A stretch of 34,996 nt of DNA from an uncultured Armatimonadota bacterium (GTDB taxonomy: Bacteria; Armatimonadota; Fimbriimonadia; Fimbriimonadales; Fimbriimonadaceae): positions 1 to 34,996 of the forward strand of contig CALMEF010000033.1 of assembly GCA_937862825.1 (NCBI GenBank), read 5' to 3'. Positions 1 to 7,499 of this stretch are shown here, in pieces (the first letter of the stretch is position 1; the number at the start of each line of letters is the position of its first letter). The position numbers were made by a program, and so were the translations under genes. Below the pieces are notes generated by a model, which was not told where the DNA came from, did no database searches, and saw nothing but the letters and a program-made list of their open reading frames with translations.

Positions 1-1
1 C

Positions 2-1834
2 GATCCTGAGTTCGGGACTGGTGCGGTCAAGATCACTCCAGCCCATGATCCGAATGACTTTGAAGTCGGAGTGCGGCACAACCTTTCCATGCCAGTCCTC
101 CTGGATGAGAGCGCAAAGATCACTGAGGAAGGTGGCAAGTACGCGGGAATGGATCGATTTGAGGCTCGCAAAGCAGTCGTTGCCGATCTCGAGGAACAGG
201 GTTTCTTGGTTAAGATTGAAGACCACGAAATCCCCTTGCTCGTGAGCGAACGTAGCGGAGAACCGATTGAGCCGCTCCTGTCGGATGAGTGGTTTTGTAA
301 GCAGGGCGAACTCGCCAAGGTGGCGATGGAAGCCTCAAAGTCGGGCCGAGTAAAGTTCGTGCCCGAGCGCTACGCCTCGATCTTCGAGGACTGGCTCGAG
401 AACATACGCGACTGGAACATCAGCCGACGGCTCTGGTGGGGACACCGCATTCCGGTCTACTACACCGAAGACGGCACAGGGTTCGCTGCAATGAGTTGGG
501 ATGATGCCCAGGCAAAGGCTGGCGACGCTAAGATCGTTCGACAGGACGAAGACGTTCTCGACACGTGGTTTTCCTCTGGCCTTTGGCCTTTTGCCACCAT
601 GGGATGGCCGAACACGAGCGAAGACCTAGCCACCTACTACCCGACCAATCTATTGGTTACCGCCAAGGACATCATCTTCCTCTGGGTCGCCCGGATGGTG
701 ATGATGGGAGTGGACTTTATTGGCGATGTCCCCTTCCGAGACGTGTATATCTACGCGACCGTGCTCACGGAAGATGGACGCCGAATGAGCAAGTCACTGG
801 GCACCGGGGTCGATCCGATGACGATCATCGAGACGAAGGGCGCGGACGCACTTCGATACACGTTGCTCAGTCAGACAGGCTACAACCAGGACATTCGGTA
901 CAGCGATCGCCGAACCGACGACGCCCGAAACTTCTGCAACAAGATTTGGAATGCGGTCCGGTTCGTCTTGATGAACGTTGACGAAAGCGCCAGCTTTAGC
1001 CCGCACTTGGAGACCGGACTTCAGGCGGGGCTTGCTGACGTCGACAAATGGCTTCTCTCGCGGCTGTATGCGACTGAGAAGATCGTCAGCGAAGCCTACG
1101 AAACCTACGACTGCCAAAGCGCAGCTCAGGCCCTCTACAAGTTCTTCTGGTCAGAACTTTGCGACTGGTACATCGAAGTTGCGAAGCCTCGTCTCAATGA
1201 CCCCGAGCAGAGACAGGTGCCTCAACAGGTGCTCCTAACCTGTTTTGATGCCTTCGTCAAGATGATGCACCCGATCATGCCGCACATCACGGAGGAGGTG
1301 TACTCACACCTTCCGTTGACTGGAAAGTCACCATTCCTCATGTCTGCATCGTGGCCTGAGTTACCAGCGTGGTACGCAGATTCAGAGGTTGAAGCCAAGG
1401 TCGAGCGGCTGTTCGATGTTGTTCGCGAACTTCGAGCCTTGCGAGCGGCTGTGGATATCGGACCTGGGCAGTCAGTTCCGACGGCTTACTTCGAGGGCGA
1501 CCTTGGAGGCAACGAGGCAATGGTGGCGTCGCAGGGCTGGATTGGATCGTTGCAGCCTGGACGCCCCTCAGGCAAGTCGATTTCGGCAACGCTGCAGGGC
1601 ATCGACCTTCACCTGCCGTTAGACGGACTCGTTGACGAGGCAAAACTCCGCGACAAGATCGACAAGGACCTCGCCAAGACCGCTGACGACCTCGCCAAGC
1701 TCTCTGCGCGTCTGAACAACCCGGACTTTGTATCGAGGGCGAAACCCGAGATTATCGAACGCGATCGCTCCTTGGAGTCGGAACTCAAGGAGAAGTTGGC
1801 CAAGTTGGAAGAGCGGCGCAGTTTATTGACCTAA
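2..1834 (+). CDS. valS: Valine--tRNA ligase, C-terminal part (5' end outside window)
   Basis: Class I aminoacyl-tRNA synthetase that charges tRNA-Val in the cytoplasm. The frame is open from base 2, giving the last 610 residues; the HIGH motif and most of the editing domain lie upstream of the window. Visible signatures are the editing-domain stretch ITPAHDPNDFEVG at the very start, WNISRRLWWGHRIP, DVLDTWFSSGLWPF, and the KMSKS-type loop RMSKSLG at about nt 782-802. An anticodon-binding helical domain follows. The last about 70 residues are rich in Lys, Glu, Asp and Leu and match the C-terminal coiled-coil arm of ValRS that contacts tRNA. A GTG at 71 is internal and not the start. The stop at 1834 lies only 26 bases before the next gene, whose -35 element overlaps the last ValRS codons. 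Confidence 0.97.
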   Translation, partial: DPEFGTGAVKITPAHDPNDFEVGVRHNLSMPVLLDESAKITEEGGKYAGMDRFEARKAVVADLEEQGFLVKIEDHEIPLLVSERSGEPIEPLLSDEWFCKQGELAKVAMEASKSGRVKFVPERYASIFEDWLENIRDWNISRRLWWGHRIPVYYTEDGTGFAAMSWDDAQAKAGDAKIVRQDEDVLDTWFSSGLWPFATMGWPNTSEDLATYYPTNLLVTAKDIIFLWVARMVMMGVDFIGDVPFRDVYIYATVLTEDGRRMSKSLGTGVDPMTIIETKGADALRYTLLSQTGYNQDIRYSDRRTDDARNFCNKIWNAVRFVLMNVDESASFSPHLETGLQAGLADVDKWLLSRLYATEKIVSEAYETYDCQSAAQALYKFFWSELCDWYIEVAKPRLNDPEQRQVPQQVLLTCFDAFVKMMHPIMPHITEEVYSHLPLTGKSPFLMSASWPELPAWYADSEVEAKVERLFDVVRELRALRAAVDIGPGQSVPTAYFEGDLGGNEAMVASQGWIGSLQPGRPSGKSISATLQGIDLHLPLDGLVDEAKLRDKIDKDLAKTADDLAKLSARLNNPDFVSRAKPEIIERDRSLESELKEKLAKLEERRSLLT

Positions 1835-1854
1835 CACCGTGCGCGTGCTAGGAT
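1826..1854 (+). promoter_or_regulatory. Promoter of the 1861 lipoprotein gene, leaderless type
   Basis: TTGACC at 1826-1831 (5 of 6 to the sigma-70 -35 consensus), exactly 17 nt, then TAGGAT at 1849-1854. Transcription would begin about 7 nt after the hexamer, which is the A of the ATG at 1861. The -35 overlaps the last codons and stop of valS. Confidence 0.6.
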
Positions 1855-1860
1855 ATGGCA

Positions 1861-2463
1861 ATGCGTCTCGTCGGCTTGCTTCCACTTGTTCTGCTGTTGC
1901 TGGGTTGTGGCGAGCCTGCTCCAACGCCCGCACCGATTCAGCAGGCAACGATCAACGCCAATCTTAAGAAGCAAATCGATAAGGAGACTCCCGGGCCGGA
2001 ACCCGCCGACGTCGCCTACAAAATTGGCCACACCATCTTGGAGGTCGGTATCGGGAAGATAACGGACAGCGGTGTAACGCGACTCCCACTCTCGAATGGA
2101 AGAAAGGAAGCCGCGAAAACGAGCGACGGGGAAAAGGTTACATCACACTGGATTGAACTGAAGGACTTCCGAATCCGCGTGAACTTCTTTGGGCCCCTCA
2201 GCCGGGGCATTTCGGTCGTCGGAGAAAGTTTGAACCGCGACACTTTCAGTATGGAGTGGTTTGACTGGATTGACGGCAAACTGCGACAGCGGGTTGGAAG
2301 TAGTCAGATCCGTGTTGAGATGAAGGCTGGCAAGCCCTGGCGACTGCACTTTGATGAGGGCTTGGACATTCGAGTCTGTCCGTACACCGGCCGAGATGAT
2401 GTGGGAAACCCGATCTGGCTCTTCAAGATTCACAAGGGTTCGTTCTTCACGATTCCTAACTAG
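1861..2463 (+). CDS. Small predicted lipoprotein of unknown function
   Basis: I do not recognise a family. The 200-residue product starts with a short hydrophobic segment ending in the lipobox LLLLGC (Cys about residue 16), followed by a Pro/Ala/Thr linker, so it is probably acylated and anchored in the envelope. The rest is a soluble, beta-looking domain without repeats or recognisable catalytic motifs. An ATG also exists at 1855. I prefer 1861 because it sits exactly 7 nt after the TAGGAT -10 hexamer and because the signal sequence then begins MRLVG with its charge near the N-terminus. An AGGA at 1850-1853 could alternatively act as a ribosome-binding site. It converges on the NAGPA gene with a 9-base gap. 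Confidence 0.75.
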   Translation: MRLVGLLPLVLLLLGCGEPAPTPAPIQQATINANLKKQIDKETPGPEPADVAYKIGHTILEVGIGKITDSGVTRLPLSNGRKEAAKTSDGEKVTSHWIELKDFRIRVNFFGPLSRGISVVGESLNRDTFSMEWFDWIDGKLRQRVGSSQIRVEMKAGKPWRLHFDEGLDIRVCPYTGRDDVGNPIWLFKIHKGSFFTIPN

Positions 2464-2472
2464 GTCTCGTCT

Positions 2473-3168
2473 CTAGTCACTCCAAACCGCAAGCAAGTTC
2501 GTCAACTTCCGACCCGGCTTCGTAACGGTTTTGCCGTCGAAGTGCATAGCAAGCGACGCACCTGCGTCGAGGTTCATGGCTTCAAAGCAACCCAATTCCC
2601 GCATGATCTTGGCCTCTTCGCTAAACGTCACTGCCTTCCGAATATGAGCGATGATCAAGCGGTTATCCACGGTGTATCCCACCGCCATTCGCTGCGCCGA
2701 ACCTGTCACATGCGGATCGCGAAATCCCTCGCTCGCGAAATCAACGTCCACCTTGCCATCCAAAATCAAGGCAGGACCACAGGCTAGCACGGTCCGAAAC
2801 CCTTCCCATCGCATCGTCTTATGCCGGACCACTCGCTGAATGTCAGGCTTTCCTTCCTCGCCAAACGTGAGTGCCGTACCCATCCGTCCCGAGTGAACGA
2901 GTTGGCCATTGAGGACCAGGTCACCAATGGGAAGGAGCGTCTCCTTGGAGAAGTAGGCTCCATTGACCGCAACCAAGGGCTGGTGTTTGCGGATCATTGA
3001 GGCAAAGTCCTGATCCGTTCCAGGAAACCCGTCGGCCAAGATTAACCCGACTCGTGCCGACTTCAGATTAACCTTGATCGAACTGACTGGAACACCCAAC
3101 ACGGCTCCCTTTTCCAGCGAAACTGGGCTGGGTTCTGGCAGCAATGCCAAGGCAAGGGCGATGACCAT
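2473..3168 (-). CDS. Phosphodiester glycosidase (NAGPA / DUF2233) family protein
   Basis: 231 residues. The family includes N-acetylglucosamine-1-phosphodiester alpha-N-acetylglucosaminidase and bacterial homologues thought to cleave phosphodiester-linked sugars in the envelope. Recognisable elements in order are LVAVNGAYFS (about residues 66-75), a G-x-L-V-x-N-G-Q-L-V segment, QRMAVGYT, and a terminal ELGCFEAMNLDAGASLAMHF block. The latter corresponds to the family's usual NLDGGGS motif but reads NLDAGAS here, so activity may differ. The N-terminus is short and hydrophobic with no positive charge, a weak signal peptide. It is the last gene of the tfoX-like/deacetylase/NAGPA operon, 9 bases after the deacetylase stop. 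A TAACTT hexamer ends 6 nt before the ATG, so a separate leaderless transcript is possible. Confidence 0.82.
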   Translation of the reverse strand: MVIALALALLPEPSPVSLEKGAVLGVPVSSIKVNLKSARVGLILADGFPGTDQDFASMIRKHQPLVAVNGAYFSKETLLPIGDLVLNGQLVHSGRMGTALTFGEEGKPDIQRVVRHKTMRWEGFRTVLACGPALILDGKVDVDFASEGFRDPHVTGSAQRMAVGYTVDNRLIIAHIRKAVTFSEEAKIMRELGCFEAMNLDAGASLAMHFDGKTVTKPGRKLTNLLAVWSD

Positions 3169-3177
3169 TCAGGAAAG

Positions 3178-3870
3178 TTACCTCTTCGAGCGCAACGTGT
3201 TCCGCACCCAGACTTTGTAGATCAGCATGGGGACGGAGTCACTGTACGAGACGACAAATCGCGGAAGAGCGTCAAGAGGATCGGTGTTAGTCGCAAGGCG
3301 CTTTCCCAAGGCCAAACCTACCTGGTGAGAGTCGGCGACGAGATTGCAGGCTGAGGCGTTGTGCAAGCCATAGGGATAGGCAAACGAATTGACTTGCAGG
3401 CCAAGGCTTCGGAGCGCTTTCGCAGCCTGCAAGATCTCTTCGGCTTGATGCAGGGAGTCTAATTGGTTCAGTCGGGGGTGGCTTGCGGTGTGGTTGCCAA
3501 CTTCGAAACCTTGTGATTGTGCCTCAATCAACGAGCCGATATCCGCAAGGGGCTGCGCTATTTCGGCATCCCAGTCAGATGTCTTCCCCAGACGTTCGGA
3601 CACGGCGAAGAATGTAGCGCGTACTCCTGAGGCGAGCATTACCTCCCGGCCATACGTCAACGCGGACTCGTAGGCGTCGTCGAAGGTCAAACAGACCTGT
3701 TTGCCCTGGAAATCACATTTTGGTAGGTCGCGGGACAGAATGAAGTGGAACCCCCGACGTTTAAAGAAGTCGATCTGCTGTTTAAACCGTGCGGGCTCAA
3801 TGTTGAGAAAGCGACCAACTTCTTTGATTGGGCCGACCTTGTGGTAGCAGAGGATTGGTATGCCAGGCAC
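3178..3870 (-). CDS. Polysaccharide deacetylase (NodB homology) family protein
   Basis: 230 residues, carbohydrate esterase family 4. These enzymes remove N-acetyl or O-acetyl groups from peptidoglycan, chitin-like or exopolysaccharide chains using a metal held by Asp-His-His. Motif 1 is TFDDAYE (the second Asp of the TFDD type) and motif 2 is GNHTASH (H-x3-H); a YPYG motif follows. The N-terminal IPILCYHKVG is typical of the family. No clear signal peptide is visible. The start is GTG, whose first G is the last base of the upstream tfoX-like gene's TAG stop (TAGTG), so translation is probably coupled. The neighbouring NAGPA gene suggests a shared role in envelope polysaccharide remodelling (inference). 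Confidence 0.9.
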   Translation of the reverse strand: MPGIPILCYHKVGPIKEVGRFLNIEPARFKQQIDFFKRRGFHFILSRDLPKCDFQGKQVCLTFDDAYESALTYGREVMLASGVRATFFAVSERLGKTSDWDAEIAQPLADIGSLIEAQSQGFEVGNHTASHPRLNQLDSLHQAEEILQAAKALRSLGLQVNSFAYPYGLHNASACNLVADSHQVGLALGKRLATNTDPLDALPRFVVSYSDSVPMLIYKVWVRNTLRSKR

Positions 3871-4205
3871 TAGGCACTGTTGACACGCCGCTGGGCGTTA
3901 GAAATCGCTCGCTCAAGCCAGTGGACAAACTGGACGTAGTCGTCAAGCACGGAACGCGGCATCCGAACGTAATCCTTCATCGGCTCAGCGTCCTCCGAAG
4001 GTCTCAGTGGCTCTGCTCCTGGAAGTTCGAGTGCCTCAATCACGTCTTCAGGCGACAACTTCAGGCCGATATCCTCGCCGATGAGAAAGGCGAACATCCG
4101 CTCGCCGGTATAGACGCCCATTCCCCCAAACATGCGTCTTGCTCGGACGTCGTAACTTTCCGCTGCACGCATAATTTGCTCGTAACGTAGGGGGCGATAA
4201 ATCAT
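3870..4205 (-). CDS. TfoX/Sxy family N-terminal domain protein
   Basis: 111 residues, a stand-alone TfoX N-terminal domain. The block RRMFGGMGVYTGERMFAFL is the family hallmark, followed by GEDIGLKLSPEDV and a C-terminal RMPRSVLDD helix. In gammaproteobacteria full-length TfoX/Sxy switches on competence; single-domain homologues in other phyla are mostly uncharacterised, so competence should not be assumed, although a pilus operon lies about 8 kb away. The ATG is supported by an AGGTGAAGAAAG stretch just upstream. This is the first gene of a leftward three-gene operon, and its leader carries two small hairpins. Confidence 0.85.
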   Translation of the reverse strand: MIYRPLRYEQIMRAAESYDVRARRMFGGMGVYTGERMFAFLIGEDIGLKLSPEDVIEALELPGAEPLRPSEDAEPMKDYVRMPRSVLDDYVQFVHWLERAISNAQRRVNSA

Positions 4206-4221
4206 CTTTCTTCACCTGGCG

Positions 4222-4264
4222 ACCCAAAACTGGGTGAGGAACTGAAAAAAGGCTGCACGGCAGC
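4222..4264 (-). other. Two tandem hairpins in the leader of the tfoX-like operon; the first resembles an attenuator
   Basis: Read on the minus strand, a GCTGC/GCAGC stem (4264-4260 with 4256-4252, 3-nt loop) is followed almost directly by six T (4250-4245), as in a weak intrinsic terminator. A second hairpin, ACCCA/TGGGT (4235-4231 with 4226-4222), lies between it and the Shine-Dalgarno. No gene ends upstream on this strand, so the terminator-like element would act on the operon's own leader. The rest of the 112-base divergent spacer 4206-4317 holds AT-rich sequence and a TACACT hexamer at 4277-4282 on the plus strand. Confidence 0.35.
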
Positions 4265-4317
4265 GTTCTAGTATTTTACACTATTACCGTGCTTTTCGGC
4301 TTAGATTTCTTCCACAA

Positions 4318-4956
4318 TTGACATCCGAAGTGGCCAGCACGATTATTCTTATCGGCGGAATCTCCTGTTCGGGGAAAACAACGCTGGCTCGTCGATTGGC
4401 GACTGAACTTGACGCCCCCTACCTTTCAATCGACGATTATTATCGCCCGTTCGATAACCTGCCTCTCGACGTTCGCAAGCGAGTGGATTTTGACGCTCCC
4501 GATGCGATCGAGCACGAACTGCTTACCGAGCAACTAAGCCAACTCACTCGCGGTGAGACAATTCTGAAACCGGTCTACGATGCCGCGGCTTTCGAACGGC
4601 TCCCAACTCCAGAGCCGATCTATGCGAATCCGTTCGTCGTCGTTGAGGGGCTGTTCGCCCTGCTCTGGCGGGACTTAATCGGTTTAACCAGTCACCGGGT
4701 TTTTGTGGAGACCGACCCTGAAATCTGTCTGGCGCGACGGTTGCAGCGGGACGTTGAAGTCTACGGGCGCTCCATGGAGTTTGCTCTATCACGATATCGA
4801 GAGCAGGTCGAACCAAGCCAATCACGATTCGTATTGCCCACCAAATCTAACGCCACCTTGGTCGTCTCAGGTACGTGTGGCGATCGGGGATTGCGCTCAT
4901 GTTTGGACTGGATTCAAAGTCCAACTGCGCCAGCCGCATCAGCGATGTCGTTATAG
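4318..4956 (+). CDS. Uridine kinase-like P-loop kinase
   Basis: 212 residues. Uridine/cytidine kinase family, phosphorylating a nucleoside with a nucleoside triphosphate in pyrimidine salvage; the exact substrate is not certain. Visible elements are the Walker A motif GGISCSGKTTLA near residues 13-24, the substrate loop SIDDYYRP, VDFDAPDAIEHELL, KPVYDAAAFERL (compare the PVYDF of uridine kinases), VVVEGLFALLW, and an RRLQRDVEVYGR lid-like arginine segment. The longest reading starts at a TTG (4318); a GTG at 4330 is an alternative that keeps all motifs. No Shine-Dalgarno is evident. A ten-codon GTG frame at 4289 ends in TGA overlapping the TTG. The 3' end overlaps the convergent helicase gene by 43 bases. 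Confidence 0.75.
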   Translation: MTSEVASTIILIGGISCSGKTTLARRLATELDAPYLSIDDYYRPFDNLPLDVRKRVDFDAPDAIEHELLTEQLSQLTRGETILKPVYDAAAFERLPTPEPIYANPFVVVEGLFALLWRDLIGLTSHRVFVETDPEICLARRLQRDVEVYGRSMEFALSRYREQVEPSQSRFVLPTKSNATLVVSGTCGDRGLRSCLDWIQSPTAPAASAMSL

Positions 4957-6965
4957 GTTCTCAAGCCTGGCGGCAGATTCGCAATGAAATCTTGGCCATA
5001 GTTCTTCGTGTGGATTCTCGGATCCAGAATGACCATAACCCCGCGATCCTCCGTACTCCGAATTAGCCGGCCCACACCTTGTCGAACCAGCAGTTTAGAC
5101 TGGGGTAAGGAGTGATCAAGGAAGGGATTCCCTCCCTTCGATTGAATCCAGGCATTACGGGCAACCGCTGGAGGGTCAATCGGCACTTCGAAGGGGATTC
5201 GGACGATCACAAGGCACGACAGCGTTTCTCCAGGAGCGTCAAATCCGGTCCAGAATGATCTCAATCCAAAGAGTGAGGTTTGAACCTCAGACTTGAACCG
5301 CTCTCCCGTAGACGCTACTCCACTTTTGCGCTGAAGCAAAATTGGGTAATCCTCCATCGGCTCAATCAGTTCGAACACCGATTCCATCTCGCGGCGACTG
5401 TGAAACAACGCGAGAGTACGACCACCAACCGTTCGAATGATCTCTTGAAGTTCCTTGGCGATGGCCGCGTAATAGGCTGCTTCCTGCCCGGTGGCCCTTG
5501 CTGTGGCGGGGTCGGGAATCCTCCCCATCGGAGGCAGATAGAGCGAGGCTTGGGAAGCAAAGTCGAACGGGCTGGGCAGAACCTCTTCAAATTCTGGGCT
5601 CGCGCCGGTCGTGCGCTTGAAGTAATCGAAGGTCCCTTCCAAGGCCAAGGTTGCTGAAAGGCTTACCGTGGGAACCTTTGTCCACAACATGGACTGCAGC
5701 GGACCATCCAAGCCAACCGTTGCGCGACGAATCAGGGGCAGACTCTCACCGCCCAGGTATGACACCGCAACATCCCCTTCGTGGGACTGCCTTTTGGCAA
5801 GAAACGCGCACTGGTCGGCAAACTCTCGAAGATACATCGAGTAGTTTCGAATCGTGTCTCTTGCTACATCAGCGGTCTCTGCCGAAGTGCCATCCGCGTT
5901 ACGCCAACGAACGAGAGCCTTTTCGGCCAGCGTAACAAACTCGCTACATTCGCCGCCAAGGACCTCCGCGAAACGCTCAATCTCCGCCGGATCGGCAATC
6001 GCATGGCGAGAGACCTCAGGGTGTTTCCAGATAGGCTCTGGAGAGGCCCCAAAGATGCCGGTCCGACCAATCAAGCCTCCCAGGGAGGCCAAATCTCGCC
6101 TGGCCCGAAGGAGTCTCTGTCGAAACGTCTCGACATCGCTGGTCCATTCGTGGGCTTCTCTTGCTTGGGTGGCAATCGGTAGCAACGCCTGGTCCATCCG
6201 GTTTGCCAAGCCGATCATCAGGTTCAATTTGGAGTCGCTGATTTCGTACTCAAGGGCATTGATCGCCGCTTCGGCAAAGTCGTGCGCTTCATCGAGAATC
6301 AACAAGTCCATTTTTCCAAGAATCGACATCTCGTTTCCTGAGGCCTGTCGAAGCAGGGCATCTTGGAGAACCACACTGTGATTCGTAATGACCACGTTTG
6401 CCATTTCGACCTTGCGGCGAGCGCTGTAATAGGTGCAGTCGTTGTACAACGGGCACAGTCGTGCCGGGCACACCGCCGGAACTGAAACTTGGTCCCACAG
6501 GGCATTGAGTTCCCGGGCTCCACGCTTCACCAGATTCCTAAACTCGGTTTCGATTCCAAGAACGGCATCTTGCTTGAACTGCAGATAGGCGCTGGCAGAT
6601 GTCTCAGCCAAAGCAGAAAGGCAGACGTAACGTTGTTTGCCAATCAAGAAGGCCGTGGGACAAGGATCATCAAAGAGACTCAAGGCAAGTGGAAGATCCT
6701 TGCGCCAATACTGCTCTGCCAAAACATTGGTGTAGGTAGAAACGACCGTCCGCTTTCCCGATTCAATCGCGTTGGCGACCGCAGGGATTAGCGCCGCGAG
6801 CGACTTTCCCAACCCGGTTGGGGCCTCATACGCACCAGAACGCCCTCCTTCAATACAATCAGATATGAGCAGGGCAAGTTGCTGCTGATCCCCTCGCTCA
6901 ACAAACCCAGGGATCTGGCTCAATCTTTCGAAGGCATGTTGAATGCGGGATTGCGCCACTGGCAT
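4914..6965 (-). CDS. dinG: DinG/Rad3-type ATP-dependent DNA helicase with iron-sulfur domain
   Basis: 683 residues, superfamily 2 XPD/DinG helicase; members unwind forked DNA and R-loops 5' to 3' in repair. Motifs include Walker A EAPTGLGKS (about residues 47-55), DEAH at 225-228, SLSATLA, and motif VI QGVGRLIRS. Four cysteines at about 115, 166, 171 and 177 fit the family's 4Fe-4S cluster; the 5- and 6-residue spacing of the last three is the DinG pattern. The reading frame extends upstream to 7136, but that would overlap the divergent gene at 7009 and adds non-conserved residues. I therefore start at the ATG at 6965 (MPVAQSRIQ). No Shine-Dalgarno is seen; a CATACT hexamer lies 9 nt before the ATG. 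The gene name is by family, not proven orthology. Confidence 0.9.
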   Translation of the reverse strand: MPVAQSRIQHAFERLSQIPGFVERGDQQQLALLISDCIEGGRSGAYEAPTGLGKSLAALIPAVANAIESGKRTVVSTYTNVLAEQYWRKDLPLALSLFDDPCPTAFLIGKQRYVCLSALAETSASAYLQFKQDAVLGIETEFRNLVKRGARELNALWDQVSVPAVCPARLCPLYNDCTYYSARRKVEMANVVITNHSVVLQDALLRQASGNEMSILGKMDLLILDEAHDFAEAAINALEYEISDSKLNLMIGLANRMDQALLPIATQAREAHEWTSDVETFRQRLLRARRDLASLGGLIGRTGIFGASPEPIWKHPEVSRHAIADPAEIERFAEVLGGECSEFVTLAEKALVRWRNADGTSAETADVARDTIRNYSMYLREFADQCAFLAKRQSHEGDVAVSYLGGESLPLIRRATVGLDGPLQSMLWTKVPTVSLSATLALEGTFDYFKRTTGASPEFEEVLPSPFDFASQASLYLPPMGRIPDPATARATGQEAAYYAAIAKELQEIIRTVGGRTLALFHSRREMESVFELIEPMEDYPILLQRKSGVASTGERFKSEVQTSLFGLRSFWTGFDAPGETLSCLVIVRIPFEVPIDPPAVARNAWIQSKGGNPFLDHSLPQSKLLVRQGVGRLIRSTEDRGVMVILDPRIHTKNYGQDFIANLPPGLRTYNDIADAAGAVGL

Positions 6966-6996
6966 GACGTAAGAAGTATGGTGGATCGAAGTCGCG

Positions 6997-7002
6997 TAGA
7001 AT
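6997..7002 (+). promoter_or_regulatory. -10 hexamer of the 7009 gene (leaderless)
   Basis: TAGAAT followed by exactly 6 nt and the ATG at 7009, so transcription would start on the start codon. No convincing -35. The whole divergent spacer to the helicase start is only 43 bases. Confidence 0.5.
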
Positions 7003-7008
7003 TCAAAG

Positions 7009-7386
7009 ATGATCGAACTTGAGGAGTCACCAGAGCAACGCGATCTCTGGGCGACTCTCTCATTTCGTCGAATGGATCCCCGAGACTGTGCCCACCGAAT
7101 CGTCCGCGTTCTAGTTGACGAGAAGCATGTCGGCACATTGAACTTCGGAGATAGCCTTGAGGTTTCAGTCCCGCCAGGGCTTCACAGCGTGACCGTAGAC
7201 AACACATGGACGAGCAAAACTGAAACGGTGCCGATACACCCTCAGTCAAGAATTCACTTCTCAACTGGCAACACGGCAAGCGGCTGCGCCATGACCCTTC
7301 TCTTCACAATTGGCATCAGTGCACTCGGCGTGTTCTTGGATGTGCTGGAACCGAATGGTTCGAACGAAAACGATTTTCCAGCATAA
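7009..7386 (+). CDS. Small single-pass membrane protein of unknown function
   Basis: 125 residues, not recognised. The first about 90 residues look like a beta-sandwich that presents a short repeat-like V-x-V-D-x-K-x-V-G-T-L pattern and a VPPGLHSVTVDN turn, reminiscent of PEGA-type or carboxypeptidase-regulatory-like small domains (weak resemblance only). A hydrophobic stretch GCAMTLLFTIGISALGVFL at about residues 92-110 is a probable membrane helix near the C-terminus, followed by a polar tail. The soluble domain would be cytoplasmic if tail-anchored; topology is uncertain. The start is supported by TAGAAT ending 6 nt upstream. Confidence 0.65.
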   Translation: MIELEESPEQRDLWATLSFRRMDPRDCAHRIVRVLVDEKHVGTLNFGDSLEVSVPPGLHSVTVDNTWTSKTETVPIHPQSRIHFSTGNTASGCAMTLLFTIGISALGVFLDVLEPNGSNENDFPA

Positions 7387-7428
7387 ATACTAGTAACAAA
7401 CCACACTTTTCGTGATAAGGTAAGGAGG

Positions 7429-7493
7429 CAGACACTGGTAATGTCTGGCGTGCTTACCCATGTGGGTGAGCCCATGGTATGTACTTTCGGAGG
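7429..7493 (+). promoter_or_regulatory. Structured leader with two hairpins and strong SD before the 7500 gene
   Basis: Hairpin 1 is CAGACA/TGTCTG (7429-7434 with 7442-7447, 7-nt loop). Hairpin 2 is GCTTACCC/GGGTGAGC (7452-7459 with 7464-7471, one G-U pair, 4-nt loop). A GGAGG Shine-Dalgarno is at 7489-7493. The rest of the gap 7387-7428 is AT-rich with a possible -10 (GATAAG region) but no clear -35. Confidence 0.5.
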
Positions 7494-7499
7494 ATGAAT

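Noticed and set aside
794-1117. 107-codon minus-strand frame within valS
   Set aside because: Antisense shadow of a strongly conserved gene; no start signal or family.
4966-7136. Longer dinG reading starting at 7136
   Set aside because: It would overlap the divergent gene at 7009, adds a basic, non-conserved prefix, and a good start exists at 6965.
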